The notes below the pieces were generated by a model, which worked only from the letters and a program-made list of their open reading frames with translations, was not told the origin of the DNA and did not search any database. A stretch of 64,000 nt of DNA from 55-13 sp037190145. GTDB taxonomy: Bacteria > Armatimonadota > Fimbriimonadia > Fimbriimonadales > Fimbriimonadaceae. This document shows positions 24,796-32,665 of the stretch, in pieces (the stretch's first letter is position 1; each line of letters starts with the position of its first letter). The translations under genes were made by a program, and so were the position numbers. The stretch covers positions 62,001 through 126,000 of the forward strand of contig JBBCJU010000009.1 of NCBI GenBank assembly GCA_037190145.1, given 5' to 3'.

Positions 24796-25887
24796 ATGAG
24801 CGACGAAACGATCCGCCCACTAGAATTGATCCGCGAGGATATTGATGCCATCGACCGGAAGTTGGTTGAACTTCTTAGCAACCGAGCTGCTTTAGCTCAG
24901 GAAGTTGGACGCGTGAAAGGAAGGGATCAACGCCCTTATTTCACTCCAGAGCGAGAGCGACAGATTTATCAACGTTTGGAAGCTGAAAACCCAGGCCCAC
25001 TGCAGACTCGACAGTTGGTTGGCATTTTTCGTGAGATTATCAGTGCGGCTAGGGCTGCTGAGAAGCCGCTTGTCGCAGCCTATTGGGGGCCGCCCGGCAC
25101 CTTCACCCACGCAGCAGCCATTCAAACATTCGGCACTAGCACCACTTTTAACCCTCAAGACTCAATCTTGGACGTCTTTCGCGCGGTAGAGCATGGAAAG
25201 GCAGACTACGGAGTTGTTCCCGTCGAGAACTCGGTCGCAGGCATTGTCCCTGAGACCTTAGATCTCTTCCCGCAAACCAACGTCAAGATTTGCGCTGAGG
25301 TCTATGTTCCGATTCAACATCATTTGATGACGGTTGCACAGTCCCTTAGCGAAATCGAAACGGTGTATGCCGGCCCGCAACCTTCTCAACAGTGCAAGAA
25401 CTGGCTAAAGGCAAACTTACCCAAGGCCAAAATCGTTGAAACCGTACCTACTGCAAAGGCTGCAGAACGAGCCTTGGAAGATCCCAAGGGTGCGGCAATT
25501 GGGAATCGTCTTGCTTCCGAAACCATCGGGATTCCGATCTTGGTTGAAAACCTGCAGGATAACCCTGGCAATCGCACTCGATTTCTAGTGATTGGATACA
25601 ACGAACCGGCAAAAACAGGGAACGATAAAACTTCCCTCATGTTCAACCTGAAGAACCGACCGGGTGAACTCTACAGAGCACTAGGAGCTTTTGATACTGA
25701 AGGCGTCAATCTTATGATGATTGAGTCTCGGCCCGCCCAACGCGCCACCTTCGAATACATCTTCTATTGCGACTGCTCTGGACATAGAAGTGATGCGTCC
25801 CTACAGAAGGCCATCGAAACATTGAAAGGGTACGCACTTGAAACGATCATCCTCGGCAGCTACCCATATGTCGAGCCGTTATCTTAG
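24796..25887 (+). CDS. pheA: Bifunctional chorismate mutase / prephenate dehydratase
   Basis: This enzyme converts chorismate through prephenate to phenylpyruvate for phenylalanine synthesis. From MSDETIRPLE it has 363 residues. The chorismate mutase domain (about 8-90) shows LELIREDIDAIDRKLVELLS and RVKG. The dehydratase domain (about 95-275) has AYWGPPGTFTHAAA and GVVPVENSVAGIV. An ACT domain (about 285-360) includes NRPGELYRALGAF and IESRP for feedback by phenylalanine. An earlier in-frame ATG at 24682 would add 38 unlikely residues and lies in the inverted repeat. Confidence 0.95.
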   Translation: MSDETIRPLELIREDIDAIDRKLVELLSNRAALAQEVGRVKGRDQRPYFTPERERQIYQRLEAENPGPLQTRQLVGIFREIISAARAAEKPLVAAYWGPPGTFTHAAAIQTFGTSTTFNPQDSILDVFRAVEHGKADYGVVPVENSVAGIVPETLDLFPQTNVKICAEVYVPIQHHLMTVAQSLSEIETVYAGPQPSQQCKNWLKANLPKAKIVETVPTAKAAERALEDPKGAAIGNRLASETIGIPILVENLQDNPGNRTRFLVIGYNEPAKTGNDKTSLMFNLKNRPGELYRALGAFDTEGVNLMMIESRPAQRATFEYIFYCDCSGHRSDASLQKAIETLKGYALETIILGSYPYVEPLS

Positions 25888-25919
25888 TCAATTCTCCATT
25901 CTCATCAAATGAACGTGCT

Positions 25920-25999
25920 GGGAATGGGGATTTTCATGAAGATTTGACGGCTAGGGTTGGATTGCCTAATGGCAAGAAACCCCTAGAGGTACCATTCCC
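25920..25999 (+). ncRNA. Potential nested stem-loop leader upstream of metK
   Basis: Three nested pairings are possible: GGGAATGG (25920-25927) with CCATTCCC (25992-25999); CTAGGGTT (25951-25958) with AACCCCTAG (25978-25986, one bulged C); and TTGCC-TAAT-GGCAA (25962-25975). The structure ends 10 bases before the metK start. It matches none of the SAM riboswitch consensus shapes I can recall. A TTG at 25944 in the metK frame would make part of it coding. Function is unproven. Confidence 0.4.
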
Positions 26000-26009
26000 C
26001 CTCGGACAC

Positions 26010-27188
26010 ATGAGAATCTACACTTCTGAGAGCGTTAGCGTTGGACATCCGGACAAGCTTGCGGACCAGATTTCCGATGCATTGCTCGATGCATTTTTTG
26101 AGAATGAGCATCCTGATGTAAAAGGACAGACCCGAGTTGCAGTGGAAACCCTGCTGACACGCGGAGTTGCTGTGGTCGCCGGTGAAGTTCGAACGGAAGG
26201 CTATGTCGACGTTGCTAAAACGGTACGCGACACCATCGCCGCCGCTGGCTATACCGATACCGACTTCGGATTTGATGGCCGCACCTGTGGCGTCCTTGTT
26301 GCGATCCAAGAGCAAAGCGCTGATATCGCCCAAGGCGTAGACAAAAATGCCGCTCACAAAGAAGTGAAGAAGATTGGGGCAGGCGACCAAGGCATGATGT
26401 TTGGTTATGCAACTAGAGAGACCGACGAGCTGATGCCGCTGCCACTCTCAATTGCCCACGCTCTTGTTCGCCGCTCTGTCGAGGTTCGAGAAGAACAGGC
26501 TAAGTCAGGCAAAGGCCCCTTGCTTCTCCCCGATGCGAAGAGTCAAGTCTCCGTTGAATACGATGACAACGGTATTCCTCAGAGAATCAACACCATTGTT
26601 TTAAGCCATCAGCATGTTGATGCCCTGAACCTAGATACGGTGAAGGCGATGGTAGAGTCCGAAGTGATCAAGCCGGTTCTGGAGAAGTACGGCAAGTACG
26701 TAGATGGCGCCCCTATCCTTCATATCAACCCGACTGGGCGGTTTGTAGTGGGTGGTCCTCAAGGCGATACGGGCGTAACCGGTAGAAAAATTATCGTCGA
26801 CACCTATGGTGGAATGGCCCCTCATGGTGGCGGAGCTTTCTCGGGCAAAGACCCCACAAAGGTGGACCGATCTGCCGCTTACATGGCTCGCTATGTCGCG
26901 AAGAATGTTGTGGCTTCTGGCCTCGCCGATCGCTGTGTACTGCAGTTAGCCTACGCGATTGGCGTTGCAGAACCTGTTGCCGTAAACGTGGAAACCTTTG
27001 GAACTGAGAAGATTGATCCAGCGCAGATTGCTCAGCGCATTCGTGAGGCCTACGATCTGACCCCAGAGGGAATCATCAACCATCTTGGTCTTTGGAATGT
27101 GAAATATCTTCCAACCGCCAAAAATGGTCACTTCGGAAATGAGGCTTTCCCGTGGGAGTCAACCAAGGATTCCAACAAGCTTCAATAA
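26010..27188 (+). CDS. metK: S-adenosylmethionine synthetase
   Basis: MetK makes S-adenosylmethionine from methionine and ATP. The protein has 392 residues from MRIYTSESVSVGHPDK, close to the usual length. GHPDKLADQISDA is the ATP/methionine-binding start. GAGDQGMMFGYAT and the phosphate loop GGGAFSGKDPTKVDRS are present, and the C-terminus shows the standard YDLTPEGIINHLGL. The upstream TTG at 25944 would add 22 residues (MTARVGLPNGKKPLEV) not typical of MetK. A potentially structured leader lies just before the start. Confidence 0.95.
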   Translation: MRIYTSESVSVGHPDKLADQISDALLDAFFENEHPDVKGQTRVAVETLLTRGVAVVAGEVRTEGYVDVAKTVRDTIAAAGYTDTDFGFDGRTCGVLVAIQEQSADIAQGVDKNAAHKEVKKIGAGDQGMMFGYATRETDELMPLPLSIAHALVRRSVEVREEQAKSGKGPLLLPDAKSQVSVEYDDNGIPQRINTIVLSHQHVDALNLDTVKAMVESEVIKPVLEKYGKYVDGAPILHINPTGRFVVGGPQGDTGVTGRKIIVDTYGGMAPHGGGAFSGKDPTKVDRSAAYMARYVAKNVVASGLADRCVLQLAYAIGVAEPVAVNVETFGTEKIDPAQIAQRIREAYDLTPEGIINHLGLWNVKYLPTAKNGHFGNEAFPWESTKDSNKLQ

Positions 27189-27249
27189 GAAAACTTAGCG
27201 ATACTATCGCACATGGACGCCCGATTCTCGTAAACTGGAATAGGCGTCC

Positions 27250-28134
27250 ATGATTCCAACTTGGCTGAATCGCAAGGAATATCCGTTTACGGTCCACACG
27301 TTCGATACCATCGACGGACGCATCAGCTATCTTGATGAGGGCGAGGGCCGCCCCATTCTTTTCCTTCACGGCAACCTCACTTGGTCCTATCTTTTCCGAG
27401 ACATGATCTTGGACATGAGAGACGAATACCGTTGCATTTCTCCGGATATGCTCGGCTTTGGCCTTTCTGATAAGCCCGGGAAAGCGGATTACAGCGGACT
27501 TGCTCACGTACGTCGTCTGGATTCGCTGATCCGGCATCTGGACCTTACGGATATCACTCTATTCCTACATGATTACGGTGGCCCAATCGGCATAGAATGG
27601 CTGCTCTTGAACCGAGATCGTGTAAAGGATGTTGTGATCTCCAACACGTGGATGTGGTCTCAGACCGATTCGTATCGTGCACACCGATTAGCCAAGGTTT
27701 ATTCCAGCAAAATCAACCTGCTTTACTATCACAACTTAAGGGCTTCCCCCCGCTTCTTTATGCCTCCCCTGGTGGCCGATGCGCACTTGATGCCTCGCAA
27801 TATGCTGGACCAGTTCCTGATGCCGTTCGAAAACCCAAAGGAGCGGGAAGGTCCATACGCCATGGCCGCCGGATTGATCAAAGAAACCGACTGGTTTGAA
27901 TCGCTTTGGCACCGCCGATCTTTTCTCAGAGATATCCCCGCCCTCATCCTTTGGGGAGAGCGGGATGAGATGCGGATTTCTGGGGAGCTGGAAAGATGGC
28001 AAAGCGTTTTCCCTCTCTCCTGCCCCGTCTCCATGCCCGATGTGGGCGGCCTGGGTCCAACCCAAGTCTGGGACGACTGTGTACGGGAAATGCACACCTT
28101 CTTTAGCTACGAAGAAGCTCTCAAGAACCTTTAG
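27250..28134 (+). CDS. Haloalkane-dehalogenase-like alpha/beta hydrolase, catalytic His not evident
   Basis: This 294-residue alpha/beta hydrolase is closest in motifs to haloalkane dehalogenases. HGNLTWSYLFRDMI carries the halide-binding Asn, SPDMLGFGLSDKP follows, and LHDYGGPIGI places Asp as nucleophile; dehalogenases usually have Trp where Tyr stands. A cap region spans about 130-215. The C-terminal position where the base histidine normally lies (GH) reads DVGGLGPTQVWDD, so a canonical catalytic His is not evident. TAAACT (27231-27236) is a likely -10 box. It overlaps the next gene convergently by 14 bases. Confidence 0.75.
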   Translation: MIPTWLNRKEYPFTVHTFDTIDGRISYLDEGEGRPILFLHGNLTWSYLFRDMILDMRDEYRCISPDMLGFGLSDKPGKADYSGLAHVRRLDSLIRHLDLTDITLFLHDYGGPIGIEWLLLNRDRVKDVVISNTWMWSQTDSYRAHRLAKVYSSKINLLYYHNLRASPRFFMPPLVADAHLMPRNMLDQFLMPFENPKEREGPYAMAAGLIKETDWFESLWHRRSFLRDIPALILWGERDEMRISGELERWQSVFPLSCPVSMPDVGGLGPTQVWDDCVREMHTFFSYEEALKNL

Positions 28135-28990
28135 TCGCTTGCCAAAAAGCCAACCCCTTCGGAGTACCCACCGCTAACCTGCTTCCCACCGTAGATAGGC
28201 TGGTGGCCTCGTCACCGGTCAACTTTTGCCAACCCGTTTGGCTCTTCACCCAAGCACCATCCAGGGCCCCAACCACCAATGCCCCTCGATAAGTCGCTAA
28301 CTTTCTAATCTTTGAGGTTGGAGCCAAAAAAGAAGTGAACTTTCCCTCCACAAAAGTTGAAACCCCACCGTCTGCGCAACCTACCACAAGCTTTCCATCA
28401 AGATTTGCCAAGCTAGTGACCCAAGAATCTGGCAACCCCGCGGCAAAGCCAAATCGATCAATCTGCTTCCCACGAATTCGGAACACTCCGGCTCTCTGAG
28501 TGCCCAGCCAAAGATCATTTCCCACCTTCTGGATAGCCGTAATAACCTGCTTATCTAGTTCCTTGGGATGGAACTCGGCAAACTCCTTTGACTTCACTAT
28601 CCAGCCGCCAAGTGTGCCGAAATACACAGCCGACCCGTCCGCGTGAACGGTAGAGGCCCAAGGACGCTTGGAAGCATTTCTTAGCACATCAAAGTACAGC
28701 CGATTCTCCTTCGGTTGATACTTATCCACGCTGCCATCGCCAAACAGCACCCACACATCGGAGCCTTGGGCGACCATTTCTCGAACCGGGCGGTCTTCAG
28801 ACTTCCGCCAGTTTCCTGGAGCCCCCAAGCCAACGCCTTTGATTCCTCCCAACACCAAGGCATCTGGAGAGCCCACAACGGCATGCACCCGCTCAAACGG
28901 CAAATGCTTGGGAGCGGACCACTCCGCCTCAAGCTGAAGTGGTCCGACAGTGCCTTGGAGGGCAAGCGTGTAGAGCGCGAGAGTCATCAT
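28121..28990 (-). CDS. Exported beta-propeller protein (sensor-propeller-like)
   Basis: This 289-residue protein has a signal-like start (MMTLALYTLALQGTVG). Repeated blades resemble the two-component-regulator propeller: SDVWVLFGDGSVDKY, AVYFGTLGGWIVKS, NDLWLGTQRAGVFRI, KLVVGCADGGVSTF, ALVVGALDGAWVKS and RLAVGTPKGLAFW. There are six or seven blades and no output domain. Its start overlaps the end of the VIT-domain gene, so the two are probably cotranscribed. Confidence 0.75.
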   Translation of the reverse strand: MMTLALYTLALQGTVGPLQLEAEWSAPKHLPFERVHAVVGSPDALVLGGIKGVGLGAPGNWRKSEDRPVREMVAQGSDVWVLFGDGSVDKYQPKENRLYFDVLRNASKRPWASTVHADGSAVYFGTLGGWIVKSKEFAEFHPKELDKQVITAIQKVGNDLWLGTQRAGVFRIRGKQIDRFGFAAGLPDSWVTSLANLDGKLVVGCADGGVSTFVEGKFTSFLAPTSKIRKLATYRGALVVGALDGAWVKSQTGWQKLTGDEATSLSTVGSRLAVGTPKGLAFWQATKGS

Positions 28991-30552
28991 CGGATCGATT
29001 GGATCTCGCCTTTGTTGTGGGCGGCGTCATAGAGGATGACGGTGAGCGGCTTAGCGGAATCAAGCTTGAGTTTGTAGACTCCGGCCTCTTCTTCCTTCAT
29101 TTCAAGCTCTTCCCCGCTACTCATAACCGCGATCACTCGGGCGAGCTTGGCCTCTGACCTTACAACGAGATAGCCTCCGACGATCTCGGCGATGCCTTCG
29201 GGAGCGGTTCGGTCGACCTCGTAAGAAGTGGACTGCTCGAAGGTGGATCCGTCTTGGCGGACGCCGACGACTTTGATCTTGTATTCGCCCTCGTTAGCGG
29301 TGGCCGGAATATCGTAGCTGCCTCCCCAGAAGCCGTCTTGGCCCTGGCGGAGGTCGATTCGGCGACCATCGGGGAGGATGGCGTAGGCTTCGATTGCGCC
29401 GGGGAGTTGGATTCGGATTTCGGGGTCTCCGCCCGAGCTCTGATTCCAGTTTTGCTGGCGCTGCTTTTGCCAGGCGCGCTCTCGACGAGCCCTCTCAGCT
29501 TCTTGTCGTTTCCACTCGGCGGCCTTCTGGCGGAAGAGCTTCATTTGCTCCTCGGGGACGGCCAGGAGGGCGGTTTGGGTGGAGGGGATCTGGTACTTCA
29601 TGCTGAAGTTGAGAACCTCGCGGCGATTCTTGAACGGCTTTTGAACCAAGACCTGGTGGGCCCAGAGCTTAGAGGTATCGGTGCCTTTGGTGGTCGCTTT
29701 GACGCGCTGGGCGTTTTGGGCGACGGGCTTTTTGTCCTTTGTGGTTTGGACGCTGACGGTGCCGGCCCCTTTGCGGCGGCCGATGAACCAGCGAGCGGAC
29801 GTTTCACCCGCCTCGGGCTTGGTCCACATGACGTTTTGCAGGCCCTTTAGCTTGATGGCCTCCTCTTCAGACCCTCTACGGACGAGACCGGCGACGTAGG
29901 TCCAGCCGTCCTTGTTCTTTTGGGCATAGAGCTGCATATCGAGCGGCTTCTTTTCGGGATAGTTGACGATGTAGCGCTGGTCTTTGCCTTGGCCAGTGGG
30001 GGGCTGGATGGCCTGGGGCTCATAGGAGCGGACGTTCATATCGAACGGGACATCCTCATTGAACGTGAGGCTGGGGACCTCAAGCTTGCCCTCGACGGGT
30101 CGGAGGAAGCCGACGGACGTAAGCTCGACGCGGAGGTCGTGCCCGATGGCCAGCGGGTAAATCTGCGCGTGGTAGCTGCTTGGCGAGGTCTGGACCATGA
30201 TGCCGGGGTCCTCGTTCCGGCTGGTGATGGCGGTGTAGATGAACCAAGCCTTTTGCTTATCCATCAGGACGCCTTTGACGTATTCGTGCTTGTACCAATA
30301 GGCGAAGCCGTGCAGGACGGAGGCCCAGTCGAGACTGAACCAGACGGACGCCTCGGTGAGCTTCTTATAGGGATTTTCGAATGTGAAGATCGTCTTTTGG
30401 CTGACGATGGGCCCCATAACCTTGGACTCGTTCTTGACTCCTTTGAGCTTGAACGCTTCCCCGGTATCTCGGTTGTAGACACGCTCCAGATGCTGGGCAA
30501 AAGCGCTGGAGCAGACAATGGCGAAAGCGGCAAGAGAAACACTCGTTCTCAT
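28987..30552 (-). CDS. Exported VIT-domain protein without a von Willebrand A domain
   Basis: The protein has 521 residues from MRTSVSLAAFAIVCSSAFAQ, a clear signal peptide. GGAGG-type ribosome-binding sequence lies about 12 bases upstream. A VIT domain (about 15-150) shows SQKTIFTFENPYKKLTEASV, GVLMDKQKAWFIYTAI and YHAQIYPLAIGHDLRVELT. The von Willebrand A domain that usually follows a VIT domain is not evident. A charged Arg/Gln-rich helix (about 340-375) and an Ig-like segment (about 378-465) follow. The gene looks more GC-rich than its neighbours, with long open antisense frames. A copy of its start region lies at 31705-31751. Confidence 0.75.
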   Translation of the reverse strand: MRTSVSLAAFAIVCSSAFAQHLERVYNRDTGEAFKLKGVKNESKVMGPIVSQKTIFTFENPYKKLTEASVWFSLDWASVLHGFAYWYKHEYVKGVLMDKQKAWFIYTAITSRNEDPGIMVQTSPSSYHAQIYPLAIGHDLRVELTSVGFLRPVEGKLEVPSLTFNEDVPFDMNVRSYEPQAIQPPTGQGKDQRYIVNYPEKKPLDMQLYAQKNKDGWTYVAGLVRRGSEEEAIKLKGLQNVMWTKPEAGETSARWFIGRRKGAGTVSVQTTKDKKPVAQNAQRVKATTKGTDTSKLWAHQVLVQKPFKNRREVLNFSMKYQIPSTQTALLAVPEEQMKLFRQKAAEWKRQEAERARRERAWQKQRQQNWNQSSGGDPEIRIQLPGAIEAYAILPDGRRIDLRQGQDGFWGGSYDIPATANEGEYKIKVVGVRQDGSTFEQSTSYEVDRTAPEGIAEIVGGYLVVRSEAKLARVIAVMSSGEELEMKEEEAGVYKLKLDSAKPLTVILYDAAHNKGEIQSIR

Positions 30553-30586
30553 ATTTCCAAAACACCTCCAAGGGCTGGGACGTGTG
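30540..30586. repeat. 47-bp direct repeat, left copy
   Basis: This segment begins CACTCGTTCTCATATTTCC and covers the start codon and ribosome-binding site of the VIT-domain gene. It matches 31705-31751 at 43 of 47 positions, and all four differences are A/G. The two copies bracket the toxin-antitoxin module. Confidence 0.85.
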
Positions 30587-30676
30587 AAGATTTGTGGCGT
30601 TACGGGGACGGCTGGGACCAGGAATTTGCCCGATGGTCTCTTCTTTTCTCCTGGGTTGCCGTAGAATGAAAGGGTC

Positions 30677-30952
30677 ATGGCAAATCGTCCTCAATCAAAA
30701 ATGGATGCTTCTCAGGTTAAGAGAAAATCATCACAAAACCTTGCCATGGACAAGCTTGAAAAGCAGGTATCGGCTAATGCGGCAAAGTATGTGACCGCGG
30801 CGTACAAGCAGGCTATCAAGTCTGGACATCGAGTCTTGATCGTGGATGGGGATCGCTTGGTTCAAGTTGATGCCAAGAATCAGAAGACTCTGATTCACAA
30901 TGTGCCTCCCGCAGTGAAGATTCCGAAGGGCACCACTTACAAACTCAAGTGA
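30677..30952 (+). CDS. Putative antitoxin of a zeta-like module
   Basis: This 91-residue protein has a basic N-terminus (MANRPQSKMDASQVKRKSS), a helical middle (LEKQVSANAAKYVTAAYKQA) and a beta-rich end (HRVLIVDGDRLVQVD, VPPAVKIPKGTTYKLK). I do not recognise the family. It is called an antitoxin because its TGA overlaps the GTG of a zeta-toxin-like gene, the usual coupled layout. TAGAAT (30662-30667) is a plausible -10 box, and AAAGGG precedes the ATG. Confidence 0.6.
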   Translation: MANRPQSKMDASQVKRKSSQNLAMDKLEKQVSANAAKYVTAAYKQAIKSGHRVLIVDGDRLVQVDAKNQKTLIHNVPPAVKIPKGTTYKLK

Positions 30953-31690
30953 ATCCAAACATCCGGCGAGTGAGGATGTTTGCCGGTCCGAACGGCTCGG
31001 GCAAAAGTACAATCAAGCAAGCTGTTCCGGTCGAGATTCTGGGTATGTACATCAATCCCGACGAGATAGAAATCAAGATTCGAAACACTGGCCTCTTTGA
31101 TCTTTTGGGGCGAGGAATTGCTGCTACAACTCAAGAACTGCAGGCATTCTTTCAGGCATCCACTCTTACCCCGAAGGCCGGAATCTCTGCAGATATCAAC
31201 TTCGTTAAAGTGATTGATGGGAAGATCGACTTCAGTAAGGTCAAGATGAATGGCTACTGGCCATCTTTGGCATCCGACTTCCTTCGCCATAAGCTCCTTG
31301 AATCAGGGGAGAGCTTCACATTTGAGACGGTGATGTCCTCCCGAGATAAGGTGGAGTTTCTGGCGAAAGCAAAGCAGATGGGATATCGAACTATCTGTAC
31401 TATGTGGCTACGGAAGATCCGGAAATCAATGTGGCGCGAGTGGAGAGCAGAGTAAAAAATGGCGGGCATTCGGTACCGGTGGACAAGATCCGAAGCCGCT
31501 ATGTGCGATCTCTGGACTTATTGTTTGGCGCCATGTTGGTGAGCGACCGGGCTTATATCTTTGACAACTCTAGGGCTCCAGGGGAAGACTTTTGGTTGCC
31601 GAGCTGAAAGGCGAGGATTTGATGATTAAGTCTGACCAGGGCGTTCCAGTTTGGTTCCAGAGAGCCGTACTCGATAAATTAGGCTCGTAG
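30949..31690 (+). pseudogene. Zeta-toxin-like P-loop kinase, two frameshifts
   Basis: The reading frame starts with GTG (NPNIRRVRMFAGPNGSGKST). The P-loop, INPDEIEIKIRN and FETVMSSRDKVEFLAKAKQM are typical of zeta toxins, which phosphorylate cell-wall precursor sugars or other small molecules. Near 31390 one base is missing: the continuation YLYYVATEDPEINVARVESR is in the next frame. Near 31580 another base is missing in a T run (4 instead of 5), after which LVAELKGEDLMIKSDQGVPV runs to TAG at 31690. Corrected length would be about 247 residues. Either the gene is dead or the sequence has two errors, one at a homopolymer. Confidence 0.8.
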
Positions 31691-31704
31691 AGAAGGTAAA
31701 GAGG

Positions 31705-31751
31705 CACTCGTTCTCATGTTTCCAAAACACCTCCAAAGGCTGGGACATATG
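31705..31751. repeat. 47-bp direct repeat, right copy
   Basis: This is the second copy of the segment at 30540-30586, 1,165 bases away, beginning 15 bases after the end of the broken toxin frame. No gene start belongs to this copy. Between here and 31968 no convincing gene is visible; a 64-codon ORF at 31769 has no family or signals. Confidence 0.85.
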
Positions 31752-31968
31752 GGGTTTCGGAGCGTCTAGTGATGCTTCTTGTGTGCTTGTCAATCAGAGT
31801 GATTGGTTTTGCTTGTCATTCGAATGGGGTTCCCGGCCTTGTCAAAATCGTCGAGAGCCGGAAGCATCGCTGTTCCAAACCTGAACGCAGGGTGACCCAT
31901 CGGTTGGCAACAACCTCGATAAATGGTCCGAGTAGACGTTTGACGCGTATCATTCGATTCTAAAAAAT

Positions 31969-32196
31969 ATGCATATTTTCAGAATGAAGAATCAACGCAA
32001 AATGGCACGAACTGTATTCATTAAGCCAGCAATGTTGGATGACCTCCGGCGAGTGAGCGAGTACTACGAAGTGCCCGTAAATCGACTTGTGGAATCAGCA
32101 ATTGCAACATTCTTGGCTACGACTAAGCGTTTGGATGGATCTGTACTGCCTGATGTTGCCTACCCGATACCTGCTGGTCGGCGGCCGGGAAATTAG
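31969..32196 (+). CDS. Small ribbon-helix-helix-like protein
   Basis: This 75-residue protein has an RTVFIKP strand, a helix AMLDDLRRVSEYYEV and a second helix PVNRLVESAIATFLATTK. That is the length and pattern of a ribbon-helix-helix DNA-binding domain. The start may be at 31969 or at the internal MKNQRKMARTV. The surrounding DNA is AT-rich. It may regulate the genes that follow at 32300. Family assignment is by pattern only. Confidence 0.5.
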   Translation: MHIFRMKNQRKMARTVFIKPAMLDDLRRVSEYYEVPVNRLVESAIATFLATTKRLDGSVLPDVAYPIPAGRRPGN

Positions 32197-32299
32197 TAGA
32201 ATCTTTATACATATTAAAATCGTCATTTAATAAGTGCCTCTTTGGAACAAATTGTGGAGGAGTGCGTAGCTTAAACAGAGAATATATACAAGTGGGTCT

Positions 32300-32665
32300 A
32301 TGTCTAAAACATTGTCGAAAGCTGATTTGATTCTTGTGACCCTTGCTCTGGCGGATGTGCCCCATCGCATGGAGCGGGGGCCGGCGCTTGCCAGCGTGTT
32401 TGATGAAGCTAGCCGCGAATTTGCGGACCTGTATGGTGAATTTGCTTGGAATCCTGACTACGAAGCCTCAAAGCGGTTGAATGAAGCATTAAATCTTTTG
32501 GATTTGACCGGGATGGTTGTAGGTGACAATATGCCAACTCGCTATTTCAGGTTAACCAAGCAGGCAAAGGAAACGTATTCGAAGGAGCTTCTGGATGCCT
32601 TAGACAGGCCTCAACTTGACACCATTAAAGAAGTTGCCCACAGGCTGAGAAAGAGGCTTGAGTAA
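32300..32665 (+). CDS. Small helical protein coupled to an HD phosphohydrolase
   Basis: This 121-residue protein of unknown family appears mostly helical. The part LNEALNLLDLTGMVVGDN then MPTRYFRLTKQAKETYSKEL resembles a helix plus wing of a winged-helix domain. A basic helix ends the protein (EVAHRLRKRLE). Its stop overlaps the TTG start of the HD-domain gene by 8 bases, so the two are translated together. It could be a regulator, an inhibitor or a sensor subunit. Confidence 0.65.
   Translation: MSKTLSKADLILVTLALADVPHRMERGPALASVFDEASREFADLYGEFAWNPDYEASKRLNEALNLLDLTGMVVGDNMPTRYFRLTKQAKETYSKELLDALDRPQLDTIKEVAHRLRKRLE

Noticed and set aside
25888..26009. Classical SAM-I (S-box) riboswitch upstream of metK
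   Set aside because: The region is too short and lacks the kink-turn and conserved core of SAM-I. It is reported as an unclassified nested stem-loop instead.
29254..30669. Long open frames on the + strand (198 and 249 codons) opposite the VIT-domain gene
   Set aside because: They are antisense shadows of a GC-rich gene whose - strand frame has a signal peptide, a VIT domain and a ribosome-binding site. The shadow proteins are low-complexity and match no family.
31769..31963. 64-codon ORF on the + strand after the right 47-bp repeat
   Set aside because: It has no ribosome-binding site, no family and basic, unordered composition. It probably reflects displaced non-coding DNA.
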